A stretch of DNA of 64,000 nucleotides from Parablautia intestinalis (lineage in GTDB: Bacteria > Bacillota > Clostridia > Lachnospirales > Lachnospiraceae). The notes beneath the pieces are model-generated. The model searched no databases. It was given only the letters and a program-made list of their open reading frames with translations, and was not told the origin of the DNA. The stretch is from contig RAYQ01000017.1 of assembly GCA_003612395.1 (NCBI GenBank), positions 1-64,000 on the forward strand. The letters run 5' to 3'. The translations under genes were made by a program, and so were the position numbers. Of this stretch, positions 44,201 through 52,659 are shown one piece after another; the first letter of the stretch is position 1, and every line of letters starts with the position of its first letter.

Positions 44201-46635
44201 AGAACGTGAATGTTCCGGCGGGGGTTACAGCGGTTAAGACAGGGTTATTTTCAGGAAAGCGCAGAAACGGGCAGCCCATTGATGGAAATCCGGATCCGGA
44301 TAAATATATTGAGTCCGTTACGTTAAATACTGTGAACGAAGTGGAGCCGTACGCATTTGTTGGCTGTGAATCCCTTGCAAGATTTTATTATGACGGAAGC
44401 GGTTTGACGGGCAGTGGTTCTATTGGGGACTATGCGTTTAAAGACTGTGAGAAGCTTACAAATGTCGAAATCGGTCCCGGTGTGGCGGCTATGGGTATCA
44501 GACCCTTTGGAGGATGCAAAGACTTACAGAATGTAAACTTTGTGAACAATTCCAATTTCACCTGTGAGAATCAGATTATTTTCGGAATCGTGGATAATGT
44601 CAGAAACAGTATAGTGGAATGTCTTGAAACCAAAAGCGGGGCAATCACAGCGGACGATTTAGAGGGTGTTACCGCTATTCAGGAGGAGGCATTTAAGAAC
44701 TGTGACAATGTAAGGAGTATTGATCTTTCCGGTACAAAAGTCACGACAATACCACGACAGGCCTTTTCACAGATGGATCGGCTGGGAATCGTTTCTTTAC
44801 CGCCAACTGCAACCAATATCAGTGAAGGAGCATTCTGGAATACGCCGGATTTATATGAAGTAACGATTACAAATGACAGAATGACGATTGCGGCAGATGC
44901 CTTTGCTCTGGTGGAGGAAGAGGAAACGGAACCGGGCAGTGGAAGATATGATATCAAACTGGTGGATGGAAGACCGGTGGTTTATCCCAAGGGAGATCCT
45001 AACGCAAGAAAAGACAAAGAAATCAGCTTTATCTGTAGCAATGATTCGGTTGCCAGCAATTTTGCAAAGGATGTTTATTATATTGATACGGTTGAAGTGG
45101 TACAGGTAAGATATTATGTAACGCCACAGGGCGTGGACAATGCAAGACCGATCCAGGTTGCAGTGGTATCCATACCTGTTAATATCATGGATGATCCCAT
45201 AAAATGGGCTGAAAGAAAGGTGGATTACGAACCTGATTTAAGCAATGCGAACAGGTATCCGGAATATCAGTATGAAGGGTATGTTTTCCAGAACTGGAGC
45301 GATTATGAAAGCACCCCGGACGGGTATCGTGAGACTTATGCGGTTTATAAGAGAGTGGAAGAAGAATGTACTGTAAACTTCGTGGACGTTAAAAACACGA
45401 CCCAGGGGATGGTAAGTATTAAGGTACTCTCAGGAAGCAGGCTTACACAGGAACAGATTCCGGAACCGGCAGATAAAGAACATTTTATTGAGTGGAGTGC
45501 GGATGCCAGTGCAGACGTTTCAATCCGGGACAGAATTTACAATGACGTAACATTCTATGCACGTTATAGCGATATTTCGGTTATGCCGACACCGACAACA
45601 GATCCCAATGCCAGCCCCAGCGGCGGAGCGAATGCTTCTCCGGGTAACCCGAATGCAACGCCAAGCAACACTCCGGGTGGATCGAATGCGACACCAACAC
45701 CAACACCGAAGAAAAGTAAGTCTACTGCTTCGCCCACACCTACTGCAACTCCTGAAGATGAGGTAAGGAAATATACGGTTAGTGTATCGGGAGGCAGCGG
45801 CAGCGGCAGCTATCCGGCAGGAGCAATTGTAGCGGTCAATGCATATTACATGGGAGAAGGGCAGGTATTTGATAAATGGACTTCTTCTACGGCAGGAGTA
45901 GGATTTGCCAATCCGAATGCTTCGTCAACGACCTTTACTATGCCGGCGGCTAATGTGGCGGTAACCGCAACTTACAAAACCGGCGGTGCCGGAACAGCGG
46001 TAACAAATGGAAGCAGCGGAGGAAGCGGTGGAAACAGCGGAAGTGTAAGTCAAAACGGTGGAACTACCGTGGATGTATCCAAACCTGGATTTTCCAATAC
46101 AAATCTTGCAGGCGCTACGGTAAGCGGCTCAACTGATAATTTTGTTGTTAAGGTAACGGAAGATCAGATAGCAACAGATGCGGCAACTGCAGCTTTGCAG
46201 GCAAGATATGGAAGCCTTGACAGAATTAAATACCTTCCTATGGATATCAGCCTGTATGATTCCACCGGACGGAACAAGATTGCAGATACATCAGGTATCT
46301 CCGTAAACCTGACCCTGCCTTTACCGGATGATTTGGTGCAGTATGCAGGGAATAACAAAGTCGCTGCCATCTCAGGAGGACAGTTAGAGGATTTAAATAC
46401 AAGATTTACGACTGTAGGCGGGGTACCCTGCGTGAACTTTACAGCAACACATTTCTCACCATATGTGATTTATGTGGACACGGCAAACCTGACAGAAGCA
46501 ACTATAGATGCTACGCCTAAAACCGGTGATCCGATTCACCCTAAGTGGTTCCTATCTCTTGGCATGGCGTGTGTTGCCCTGATATTGTTCTTTAAGCGCG
46601 ACAGGGCAGTTGTGGTTAAAAAGAAAATGGCATAG
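41287..46635 (+). CDS. BspA-like cell-wall surface protein with TPKTGD sorting signal
   Basis: 1782 residues. A long signal peptide (about 1-40, with a basic start and the hydrophobic GALTMASAIVVAAI) leads a mature surface protein. A Thr/Pro-rich stalk lies at about 275-385; BspA-type leucine-rich repeats run from about 480 to 1215 (IGDYAFYNCTGLRS style); then Flg_new/InlB-like repeats, a second Thr/Pro stalk and a Gly/Ser linker. The C terminus has TPKTGDPIHPKW, a hydrophobic helix and RDRAVVVKKK, a wall-sorting signal. AAAGGAG precedes ATG 41287. BspA repeats in gut bacteria are linked to adhesion; its ligand is unknown. Confidence 0.93.
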   Translation: MVKVKKKKNRKLRRQIRKTIGALTMASAIVVAAIPVPDVRADDPVAYADAPYDYAGRRLHTTKSGSETTSEIKKIYIEGATGQHDGNPSPDNWRSTVPILDKNTQIFADPTNVAGYDVVFYYAVPSNNVAVILGADVYSLPTGNNGNYLQIPEQFVTCQAYNEGGLYCAVNADNEFLYYQKEKDTYQVPALGIFVTRGDASLEVEPGQTRGTYYYTDENGQHQTTDAILYEIADYYVCDRDEFDTWKDETLYWYDPAHTRSIATTSLISNDDMADSTPTPTPTPEETPAPSETPVDDMGIYGESTAEPTWSPTAEPTQEPAVSPIAPTQEPAVSPIAPTQEPGALPSETPAAQETASPYQTPEASPSVSDTGLSDEPAQPTPALNEELMKEVFTYKVDNTIQAGRDISVKQKTASLKGGLVKNYMDTTVNVNDNKEHFFPVSDANTYLTVAVRYIGQQYLKDKLDGTSKTGEKEIDGTVTSENKLGVFAGLGINELRTGENLVGIGDYAFYNCTGLRSIMVNRGVNNGLTTIGNGAFAYCINLAACDLTEAGNLQVIGMDTFLGCVNLKKFQLPTGVRAIGDYCFMGCTGLEEMIFNDGLSAIGYDAFVDCSSLGSLTFPVGYVEKLPINYFKGCTNIQYVKIQNEQCDLIDGTSTADESTNHGNYGNPDKGCDIEEFVKALNWESFYLEGPHTSNSSIYETAQDHSLSFKYVIDGIEYYEKVEVCPEPAQHRISYVIRVENGQESLSKPILDRDCKTLIIPSNIGNHLISAIDDGCFSGYCNLENVTIPSSVKLIEANAFQGCHRLKNVIFEHGAEDALEIRSGAFNTQDMTNGHQNGCQNVSGNAVNGDGRLEYEPKLAFTGAISPTFGAFTYAMNGSNNYNNSSQALSYITYYSGWPTNLAVKYNPGNPEGQRNELISYPTYEHIRVGYKNGEYPYLTPEMISDAEEAVRQEQTGSVSGYYQSIIDAGKNVNVPAGVTAVKTGLFSGKRRNGQPIDGNPDPDKYIESVTLNTVNEVEPYAFVGCESLARFYYDGSGLTGSGSIGDYAFKDCEKLTNVEIGPGVAAMGIRPFGGCKDLQNVNFVNNSNFTCENQIIFGIVDNVRNSIVECLETKSGAITADDLEGVTAIQEEAFKNCDNVRSIDLSGTKVTTIPRQAFSQMDRLGIVSLPPTATNISEGAFWNTPDLYEVTITNDRMTIAADAFALVEEEETEPGSGRYDIKLVDGRPVVYPKGDPNARKDKEISFICSNDSVASNFAKDVYYIDTVEVVQVRYYVTPQGVDNARPIQVAVVSIPVNIMDDPIKWAERKVDYEPDLSNANRYPEYQYEGYVFQNWSDYESTPDGYRETYAVYKRVEEECTVNFVDVKNTTQGMVSIKVLSGSRLTQEQIPEPADKEHFIEWSADASADVSIRDRIYNDVTFYARYSDISVMPTPTTDPNASPSGGANASPGNPNATPSNTPGGSNATPTPTPKKSKSTASPTPTATPEDEVRKYTVSVSGGSGSGSYPAGAIVAVNAYYMGEGQVFDKWTSSTAGVGFANPNASSTTFTMPAANVAVTATYKTGGAGTAVTNGSSGGSGGNSGSVSQNGGTTVDVSKPGFSNTNLAGATVSGSTDNFVVKVTEDQIATDAATAALQARYGSLDRIKYLPMDISLYDSTGRNKIADTSGISVNLTLPLPDDLVQYAGNNKVAAISGGQLEDLNTRFTTVGGVPCVNFTATHFSPYVIYVDTANLTEATIDATPKTGDPIHPKWFLSLGMACVALILFFKRDRAVVVKKKMA
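42232..42312 (+). repeat. 33-base tandem repeat in the Thr/Pro stalk
   Basis: Two full units (42232-42264 and 42265-42297) and a partial third encode PTQEPAVSPIA. It is a coding repeat likely to vary in number between strains. Confidence 0.8.
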
Positions 46636-46643
46636 GAGTTCCT

Positions 46644-49496
46644 ATGAACAGAAAAATTGCAAAATCTCTGGGTGTTTTGCTACTGCTGACAGCAGTGGCA
46701 ATCACCCAGATACCTGCATCAGATGTGGAAGCAGTAGCGGTCGCGTCTGATTTTGAAATGGATGGAAATAAATTAATGAGATATTCAGGCACGGCAGATG
46801 TCGTGTCTATTCCTGACGGGGTTCAGGAAATAGGTGAGGAAGCCTTTGCAGGGAACGATAATCTGATCAAGGTTAACATTGACGGAGATGTGAAATCTGT
46901 GGGATACCGGGCCTTTGCCGACTGTGATAACCTGCGGACAATTGTGGTGGGAGACAACGTCGAGGAAATAGAAACTGCGGCTTTCAGCAACAATAAAGAA
47001 CTGGTGAATGTAAACTTGGGAGCGGGGGTTAAGAAATTAGGAACCGGTGTCTTTGCGGGTGACAGTCAGTTAAAGGATTTAGCTGTCTCAGAGGACAATC
47101 TCTCTTTTCATCTTTCTAATGGTATTTTATATGACAGTGAGGAAACCAGAGTGTATTTGCTGCTTCCGGCTTATGAAAAAGGGGCCTATACATTGCCAGG
47201 CACGGTAACGGAGATAGCGGGATATGCCTTTTGGGGGAATCCTTATTTGGAAAAGGTTACCCTGGGGAGCGGTCTTTATGAGGTACCGGCTTATGCATTT
47301 TCAAATTGTGCAAACTTAAGAGAGGTAGAGATTCCTTTGACAGTCAGGGGAATTGGAGCCAAGGCTTTTGAGGACTGTGTTAATCTTAGCAGAGTGACTT
47401 TGCCGGATTCTATGGCCCAGATCAGTGATACAGCATTTGACGGCTGTCCAAATGTGGAGTTTACAGCCACGCCGGGAACTTATGGCGCTGAGTTTGCGGC
47501 TGCACGTAAAACTTCTGAGGTAGAAGAAGTAGAATATGAGGATGTGCAGGATGCCGAGGTGATAGACGCCAATACTGTTACAGAACAGACGGATGATGAA
47601 AATGCTGATGAGACGAATCTGCAGGCACCATCACCGTCCTCAGGTGAAAGTGTGGAGGATGGAATAGATGAGGGAACAGAGCTTTCACCTACGCCGGAGC
47701 CTTCCATGAAATCTGTTACTGAAACAATCAGTAATAAGACTATATTAGGGCAATCCAGTATTGTGTCCGGCAGAGCAGTTATTTTTATTGATAACAGACA
47801 GTCAAAAGTACTTGATGGAAGTAGTCAGTCTTCGGGCAGAATTGATTTATCCAATATGGAAAGCGTTTCCCCAGGAGAAGTGGAAGGCGTTTCCGATAAT
47901 CAGGAAATATCAGGACAGATGGAAAAAATAGAAAACCAGCTGGTGGATAATGCGCAGAAAGGAAAGAATTTTCCAAAGTACACGATTGTAAATGATACCA
48001 AAATTGCATCACAGGCTTTTTATCAGGACAGTGAGCTTAAGGAATATGAGATTGGTGAGGGGATTACGGAGATTGGGGAATTTGCTTTTGCAAGATCAGG
48101 CCTTAGCTCTGTGACAATCCCTGAAGGTGTAACAAAAATTGAATACGGGGCTTTTTATCACTGCGATGATTTAACGGAAGTAACCTTGCCGGATTCTATC
48201 GTTGAGATTGAGCCCTATGCTTTTGAAAAGACACCCTGGGTGGAAAAGGCTTCGGAGCCGTTTTTAGTTGCCGGTGACGGGATCCTGATTGCTTATCACG
48301 GATCTGAGAGTGTGGTAAATATTCCGGCAGGCGTAAAGCAGATTGGTCCCGGTGTATTTAAGGAGCATGCAGGAATTACGGCGGTTAATCTTCCTGATAC
48401 CGTAGAGGTGATTGGGGAAGAAGCTTTCATGAACTGCCGGAATTTGAAGACTGTAAACGGAGGAGAAAATTTGGTAACGGTAAAGGACAGAGCATTTATG
48501 AATTGTCCTTTGTCAAAGGTAGTGATTCCTTCTTCCATGAAAGAGATTGGGCTTGGAGCGTATGCTTTATTAAATGGGACGGATACGGTGGTTTTCGAGG
48601 GCAGCGAACTGCCGGCGCTTTCTATGGGAAAAGCGGCAGGAAGGATATCCAATGAGGAATACCGTACGTTTGCTTTTGCAAATTTAAAAACTGCAATTAT
48701 TCCTGCGGGAAAAATTCCTGCGGGAAAAATTCCTGCGGGAAAAATTCCTGCGGGAATTGGGAGCTTTGAGGGTACAGTGCTTGAGGCAGGTGCTTTTGGC
48801 TTCTGCGGTATTATCAGTGGAGAGTCCGGCAATCAGATAGCAGACAACAGGCAGGGCGTTTTGGGCAGTGCGGAAACTAATATTACGGAAACCGGAATTA
48901 CACTTCAGGTAGACAGCAGCACAATACCAGAGGGCGCAAATGCAAGAGCGGAGATACCTGGAAATGATGGCAGTTATATTCTTAAAATAACTGATTCTGA
49001 TTCGGCAGCGGAAAGAATTTCGGCAGCCTACGGTGAGCTTTATGGCGGGAGAACGCCATCTGCCCTTTCGGCTTACGATATCTCGCTTGTGGAGGGGTCA
49101 GGGAACATACCGATTACCAGACTTGGAAGACAGTCTGCCGTGGTACAGATAAAGCTTCCTTCAGGGCTTAACGCAGCCGATGATCTGCATGTTGTCACAC
49201 TGGATCAGGATGGGCAGTTAGAGGCAGTGGAACACCGCATGACAGCGATGGAGGATGGAGATTATATTCAATTTACTACCAGCCATTTTTCGCCTTTTGG
49301 TATTTACCGTTCCTACAATATAAACGGGCAGGCTGCCGTGACAGATGGAAGGGCAGTGATTACAAACTTGTCCGGAAATAAGGATAATACGCCTGACACG
49401 GGAGATTTGATTCATCCTAAATGGTTTTTGGCGTTAGGATTTTTAGCATGTTCGGTTTCCCTGTTTTTCTATAAGGGCAAACCAAAAAGAAAATAA
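46644..49496 (+). CDS. Second BspA-like surface protein with TPDTGD sorting signal
   Basis: 950 residues. Signal peptide at about 1-30; BspA leucine-rich repeats at about 45-280 and 455-680; between them an acidic, Ser-rich region. The C-terminal domain (TSHFSPFGIY) is homologous to the matching part of the upstream protein (THFSPYVIY), and the end is TPDTGDLIHPKW, a hydrophobic helix and KGKPKRK. The shared IHPKWFL after the motif suggests one dedicated sortase reads both. The gene begins nine bases after the previous stop with AGGAG, so it is co-translated with it. Confidence 0.92.
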   Translation: MNRKIAKSLGVLLLLTAVAITQIPASDVEAVAVASDFEMDGNKLMRYSGTADVVSIPDGVQEIGEEAFAGNDNLIKVNIDGDVKSVGYRAFADCDNLRTIVVGDNVEEIETAAFSNNKELVNVNLGAGVKKLGTGVFAGDSQLKDLAVSEDNLSFHLSNGILYDSEETRVYLLLPAYEKGAYTLPGTVTEIAGYAFWGNPYLEKVTLGSGLYEVPAYAFSNCANLREVEIPLTVRGIGAKAFEDCVNLSRVTLPDSMAQISDTAFDGCPNVEFTATPGTYGAEFAAARKTSEVEEVEYEDVQDAEVIDANTVTEQTDDENADETNLQAPSPSSGESVEDGIDEGTELSPTPEPSMKSVTETISNKTILGQSSIVSGRAVIFIDNRQSKVLDGSSQSSGRIDLSNMESVSPGEVEGVSDNQEISGQMEKIENQLVDNAQKGKNFPKYTIVNDTKIASQAFYQDSELKEYEIGEGITEIGEFAFARSGLSSVTIPEGVTKIEYGAFYHCDDLTEVTLPDSIVEIEPYAFEKTPWVEKASEPFLVAGDGILIAYHGSESVVNIPAGVKQIGPGVFKEHAGITAVNLPDTVEVIGEEAFMNCRNLKTVNGGENLVTVKDRAFMNCPLSKVVIPSSMKEIGLGAYALLNGTDTVVFEGSELPALSMGKAAGRISNEEYRTFAFANLKTAIIPAGKIPAGKIPAGKIPAGIGSFEGTVLEAGAFGFCGIISGESGNQIADNRQGVLGSAETNITETGITLQVDSSTIPEGANARAEIPGNDGSYILKITDSDSAAERISAAYGELYGGRTPSALSAYDISLVEGSGNIPITRLGRQSAVVQIKLPSGLNAADDLHVVTLDQDGQLEAVEHRMTAMEDGDYIQFTTSHFSPFGIYRSYNINGQAAVTDGRAVITNLSGNKDNTPDTGDLIHPKWFLALGFLACSVSLFFYKGKPKRK
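48699..48755 (+). repeat. 15-base tandem repeat coding for IPAGK
   Basis: ATTCCTGCGGGAAAA is repeated 3.8 times with no mismatch (48699, 48714, 48729, 48744). It adds a pentapeptide array within the leucine-rich region and is a strong candidate for strain-to-strain slippage. Confidence 0.9.
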
Positions 49497-49513
49497 TATA
49501 GAACTGTTCAAGG

Positions 49514-49552
49514 CTCCCAGCATATGATAATAAAAAAGGCCGGGAGTTTTTT
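49514..49552 (+). terminator. Hairpin that is both terminator-like and ribosome-site masking
   Basis: CTCCC (49514-49518), with flanking GC, pairs with GGGAG (49542-49546), followed by six T. The GGGAG arm is also the Shine-Dalgarno of the subtilase whose ATG is at 49553. Folding would end transcription from the surface-protein operon or block subtilase translation. Confidence 0.6.
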
Positions 49553-50476
49553 ATGCTTCGGGTAAGGCAGCAAGTTGGATGCAGTGACGAGATCGTCTCT
49601 TCCTGCAAAGGAAAAGGCAGAGGCGTGACCATAGCGATGTTGGATACCGGGGTGTCTTCACACCCTGATTTTGATAATAGAATTATTGCATTTATGGATT
49701 TTGTGAACGAAAGAAAGAGGAATTATGATGACAGTGGACACGGGACACATGTGGCAGGGTGTATTTGTGGCAGCGGCTGGGTATCCGGAGGAAAATACAA
49801 AGGGATTGCGCCAGAGAGCAATCTTGTGGTGGGAAAGGTGCTGGATGATAAAGGTGATGGAAATGTGGATGTTATGGCAAAGGGAATTGAATGGGTGCTT
49901 AGTAAACAAAAGGAATATAATATCCGTATCCTGAATATTTCCATCGGAATGGGGGAAAATACAGAAAAATCCAGAATGGAGAAGCTGATAAGGCTGGTGG
50001 ATGAGGCCTGGAGGTGTGGACTTCTCGTAGTATGTGCGGCAGGGAATACAGGACCGGATCCCATGACGATTTCGCCTCTCGGCGCAAGGCGGAATGTGAT
50101 AACGGTGGGGTGTCATGAAGGAGGATATTTTGGGAACAGCGGACATCTGTGTGAAGATTATTCGAGCCGCGGACCCAGCGCCTATGTAATGAAAAAGCCG
50201 GACGTGGTGGCGCCGGGAACTGATATTTATTCCTGCAATGCAGGAATTATAAGGCGTGGCAGGTATTATAGAAACGCCTATGTTGCCAAAAGCGGCACTT
50301 CTATGGCAACGCCTATTGTCTCAGGAGGACTTGCACTTTTGCTTCAGAAATATCCCTTTTATACAAATGAACAGGCGAAGCAGAAGCTTTTGTATACGGC
50401 CAGAGATTTAAATGAGCCCTGGAATAAGCAGGGGTGGGGAATGATACAGATTGACCGGCTTGTGGCCGAAGGCTGA
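49553..50476 (+). CDS. Intracellular subtilisin-like serine protease
   Basis: 307-residue S8 peptidase with the full triad: Asp31 in IAMLDTGVSSHPDF, His63 in DDSGHGTHVAGC and Ser250 in KSGTSMATPIVSGG. The oxyanion Asn is in CAAGNTGPD. There is no signal peptide and only a short N-terminal segment before the catalytic domain, as in IspA-type cytoplasmic subtilases. It follows the surface-protein genes; whether it acts on them is unknown. The open frame and codon use are normal. Confidence 0.92.
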   Translation: MLRVRQQVGCSDEIVSSCKGKGRGVTIAMLDTGVSSHPDFDNRIIAFMDFVNERKRNYDDSGHGTHVAGCICGSGWVSGGKYKGIAPESNLVVGKVLDDKGDGNVDVMAKGIEWVLSKQKEYNIRILNISIGMGENTEKSRMEKLIRLVDEAWRCGLLVVCAAGNTGPDPMTISPLGARRNVITVGCHEGGYFGNSGHLCEDYSSRGPSAYVMKKPDVVAPGTDIYSCNAGIIRRGRYYRNAYVAKSGTSMATPIVSGGLALLLQKYPFYTNEQAKQKLLYTARDLNEPWNKQGWGMIQIDRLVAEG

Positions 50477-50530
50477 TTAGGCATAATCTATATTTTGGTG
50501 ACTTATGAATGGCATGGCTGAATAGTTACA
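50475..50530 (+). repeat. Third dispersed repeat, copy 1
   Basis: Begins GATTAGGCATAATCTATATT and ends GGCTGAATAGTTACA. A near copy lies at 53389-53442. Both follow the 3' end of a gene. The unit is about 55 bases and contains GGTGAC and TGAATGG. Confidence 0.65.
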
Positions 50531-50629
50531 TAGGATGAAAAAAACGAATCAGATTAGGATAGACTTCGCAACATGGTTATGATATATTAAAAATAACCAG
50601 ATGATTTTTTAGAATTGGGAGGTGAGATT

Positions 50630-50822
50630 ATGCTGAATGGACTTGAAATTGCTAAAGCTGCAATTGAGGATTTCAAAAAAATTCAGGAATATATGGTGCT
50701 CGCAAAAAAAAGAAAATGCAACTGAAACTTATGCAAAATTGAAGGATGAATACCTCTCATTAAAAGCAATATTAAATGTTGCAGGTGTTAATCTGACAGA
50801 TATTGACAAGATTAAGGAATAG
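50630..50822 (+). pseudogene. Small gene broken by a frameshift in an A8 tract
   Basis: ATG 50630 follows GGGAGGTGAG, a strong ribosome site, and reads MLNGLEIAKAAIEDFKKIQE, then stops early. The next frame continues as ENATETYAKLKDEYLSLKAI and ends at 50822. Removing one A from the run at 50704-50711 gives one 63-residue helical protein. It is either a true pseudogene or a sequencing error. The function is unknown; such small helical proteins occur widely in Lachnospiraceae, in my recollection. Confidence 0.7.
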
Positions 50823-50843
50823 AGAAATGCCAGGCGATCAGGG

Positions 50844-50877
50844 CGCAAGTCTGTTTAGAAGGACTTGCGTCTTTTTA
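50844..50877 (+). terminator. Terminator after the small gene
   Basis: CGCAAGTC (50844-50851) pairs with GACTTGCG (50862-50869), followed by TCTTTTTATT. Confidence 0.85.
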
Positions 50878-50880
50878 TTA

Positions 50881-50955
50881 ACATAAGGATGACAGGCAAA
50901 GCCTGGCATCCGTTGTTTAATAAGCCGACCCGCGCAGCGTGACAGCGTTTGATGT
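50881..50955 (+). repeat. REP-like dispersed repeat, copy B
   Basis: GGATGaCAGGC-aaa-GCCTGgCATCC, a linker with TTGTTTAATAA, then GCCGACCCGC-gca-GCGTGACAGC. It stands in the intergenic region before the citrate synthase promoter; no gene lies between 50823 and 51129. Confidence 0.75.
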
Positions 50956-51026
50956 GCCGGGGGGCGTAAGGAAAATTTGCATTAAGCTGCCTGACGAAGC
51001 CCGCGCTCATTGTTTATATTTCATGA

Positions 51027-51055
51027 TTGACAGAAGATGTTTAATTGTATACAAT
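51027..51055 (+). promoter_or_regulatory. Promoter with palindromic operator for the citrate synthase-gntR-icd cluster
   Basis: TTGACA (51027-51032), 17 bases, TACAAT (51050-51055). ATTGTATACAAT (51044-51055), a perfect 12-base palindrome, covers the -10; a half-site CATACAAT follows near 51086. GTAT-ATAC-type palindromes are typical operators for FadR-type GntR proteins, so the regulator encoded at 52660 is the likely binder. Confidence 0.65.
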
Positions 51056-51129
51056 AATACATGAATTGAAAATACATGTCAATCCATACAATAAAAAGCT
51101 GAATTTGAGCTGCCAGGGAGGAAAAAGCA

Positions 51130-52545
51130 ATGGCTGAAAATAATTATTTTTTAGACAGGCCGGTGTCGCTGAATGTAAAGAACAATTTACTTGAGATTGA
51201 GGAGCACATGTATATATTGGATGATGTGAAAAAGCCCAATGTGTTCCGAAACATGTTCCCCTATTCAGAGGTGCCCAAGATACCATTTAATGACAGGACA
51301 GTGCCGCACAATATGCCGAGAAATATCTGGATTACCGACACGACCTTTCGTGATGGGCAACAGTCCAGAGCGCCCTATACCACAGAGCAGATTGTGAAGA
51401 TTTATGATTATCTTCACCGGCTGGGCGGGCCAAAGGGCATGATTCGTGCCAGTGAATTTTTCCTTTACAGTAAAAAGGACAGGGATGCAGTTTACAAATG
51501 CATGGAAAAGGGGTATGAATTTCCGGAGGTTACAAGCTGGATTCGTGCCAGCAAGGAGGATTTTAAGCTTGTTAAAGAGATTGGCATGAAGGAAACCGGT
51601 ATTTTGGTAAGCTGTTCTGATTATCATATTTTCCTGAAACTTAAGATGACCAGGAAGCAGGCTATGGAGCACTATCTGAGTGTTGTGCGGGATTGCCTGG
51701 AGGAGGGTATCAGTGTCAGATGTCATCTGGAGGACATTACCAGAGCGGATATATATGGCTACGTGGTTCCTTTTTGCCTGGAGCTGATGAAGCTGATGAA
51801 GGAATACCAAATTCCTGTCAAGGTACGGGCATGTGATACGATGGGCTATGGGGTGAATTATCCCGGTGCAGTTATTCCAAGAAGTGTCCAGGGAATCATT
51901 TATGCGCTGCATACTCATGCGGGCGTTCCTCATGAACTGCTTGAATGGCATGGCCATAATGATTTTTATAAATCGGTGGTTAATTCCACCACAGCATGGC
52001 TGTATGGATGTTCCGGTGTGAATACTTCCCTGTTTGGTATTGGAGAGAGAACCGGAAATACACCGTTAGAGGCCATGGTCTTTGAGTATGCCCAGCTTAA
52101 GGGTGAGTTAAACGGTATGGATACCACGGTTATTACAGAGCTGGCGGAATACTACGAGAAGGAAATCGGATACCATATTCCTGAGAGAACTCCTTTTGTG
52201 GGAAAGAATTTTAATGTTACAAGGGCTGGAATTCATGCGGACGGACTTCTTAAAAATGAAGAAATCTACAATATATTTGATACGGAAAAATTTTTGAACA
52301 GGCCGGTTCTGTGCGCAGTCAGCAATACTTCAGGACTGGCAGGCATTGCCCATTGGATTAATACCTATTTTGGGCTGACGCAAGAGCAGCAGCTTGATAA
52401 GACAAGCCCTATAGTGACAGAGGTGAAAAAGTGGGTGGATCAGCAGTATGCAGATGGCCGTGTGACGGTTATGACAGATCGGGAGCTGGTAGAGCAGATA
52501 GATGATGCCTGCAGACAGCTGAATATGCCGCAATTTAGAGCATAA
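51130..52545 (+). CDS. Probable Re-citrate synthase (HMGL-like aldolase family)
   Basis: 471 residues with the isopropylmalate/homocitrate synthase barrel: ITDTTFRDGQQSRAP (metal Asp and catalytic Arg), WHGHNDFYKSVVNS (metal His pair), and GERTGNTPLEAMV. The long N-terminal extension and its place two genes before isocitrate dehydrogenase fit Re-face citrate synthase of Clostridia, which makes citrate from oxaloacetate and acetyl-CoA. A 2-isopropylmalate or homocitrate synthase role cannot be excluded by sequence reading alone. AGGGAGG precedes ATG 51130. No aconitase is in the window. Confidence 0.75.
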   Translation: MAENNYFLDRPVSLNVKNNLLEIEEHMYILDDVKKPNVFRNMFPYSEVPKIPFNDRTVPHNMPRNIWITDTTFRDGQQSRAPYTTEQIVKIYDYLHRLGGPKGMIRASEFFLYSKKDRDAVYKCMEKGYEFPEVTSWIRASKEDFKLVKEIGMKETGILVSCSDYHIFLKLKMTRKQAMEHYLSVVRDCLEEGISVRCHLEDITRADIYGYVVPFCLELMKLMKEYQIPVKVRACDTMGYGVNYPGAVIPRSVQGIIYALHTHAGVPHELLEWHGHNDFYKSVVNSTTAWLYGCSGVNTSLFGIGERTGNTPLEAMVFEYAQLKGELNGMDTTVITELAEYYEKEIGYHIPERTPFVGKNFNVTRAGIHADGLLKNEEIYNIFDTEKFLNRPVLCAVSNTSGLAGIAHWINTYFGLTQEQQLDKTSPIVTEVKKWVDQQYADGRVTVMTDRELVEQIDDACRQLNMPQFRA

Positions 52546-52659
52546 GGGTTCATACAACACTCTGGCCAGAGCATTGCCCAAATAACGGTGAAAAACAGCG
52601 ACTGGTATTTGAGCAATGATATACTTATAAAAAGAAATGGGAAAGGTAAGCTGTATGCC

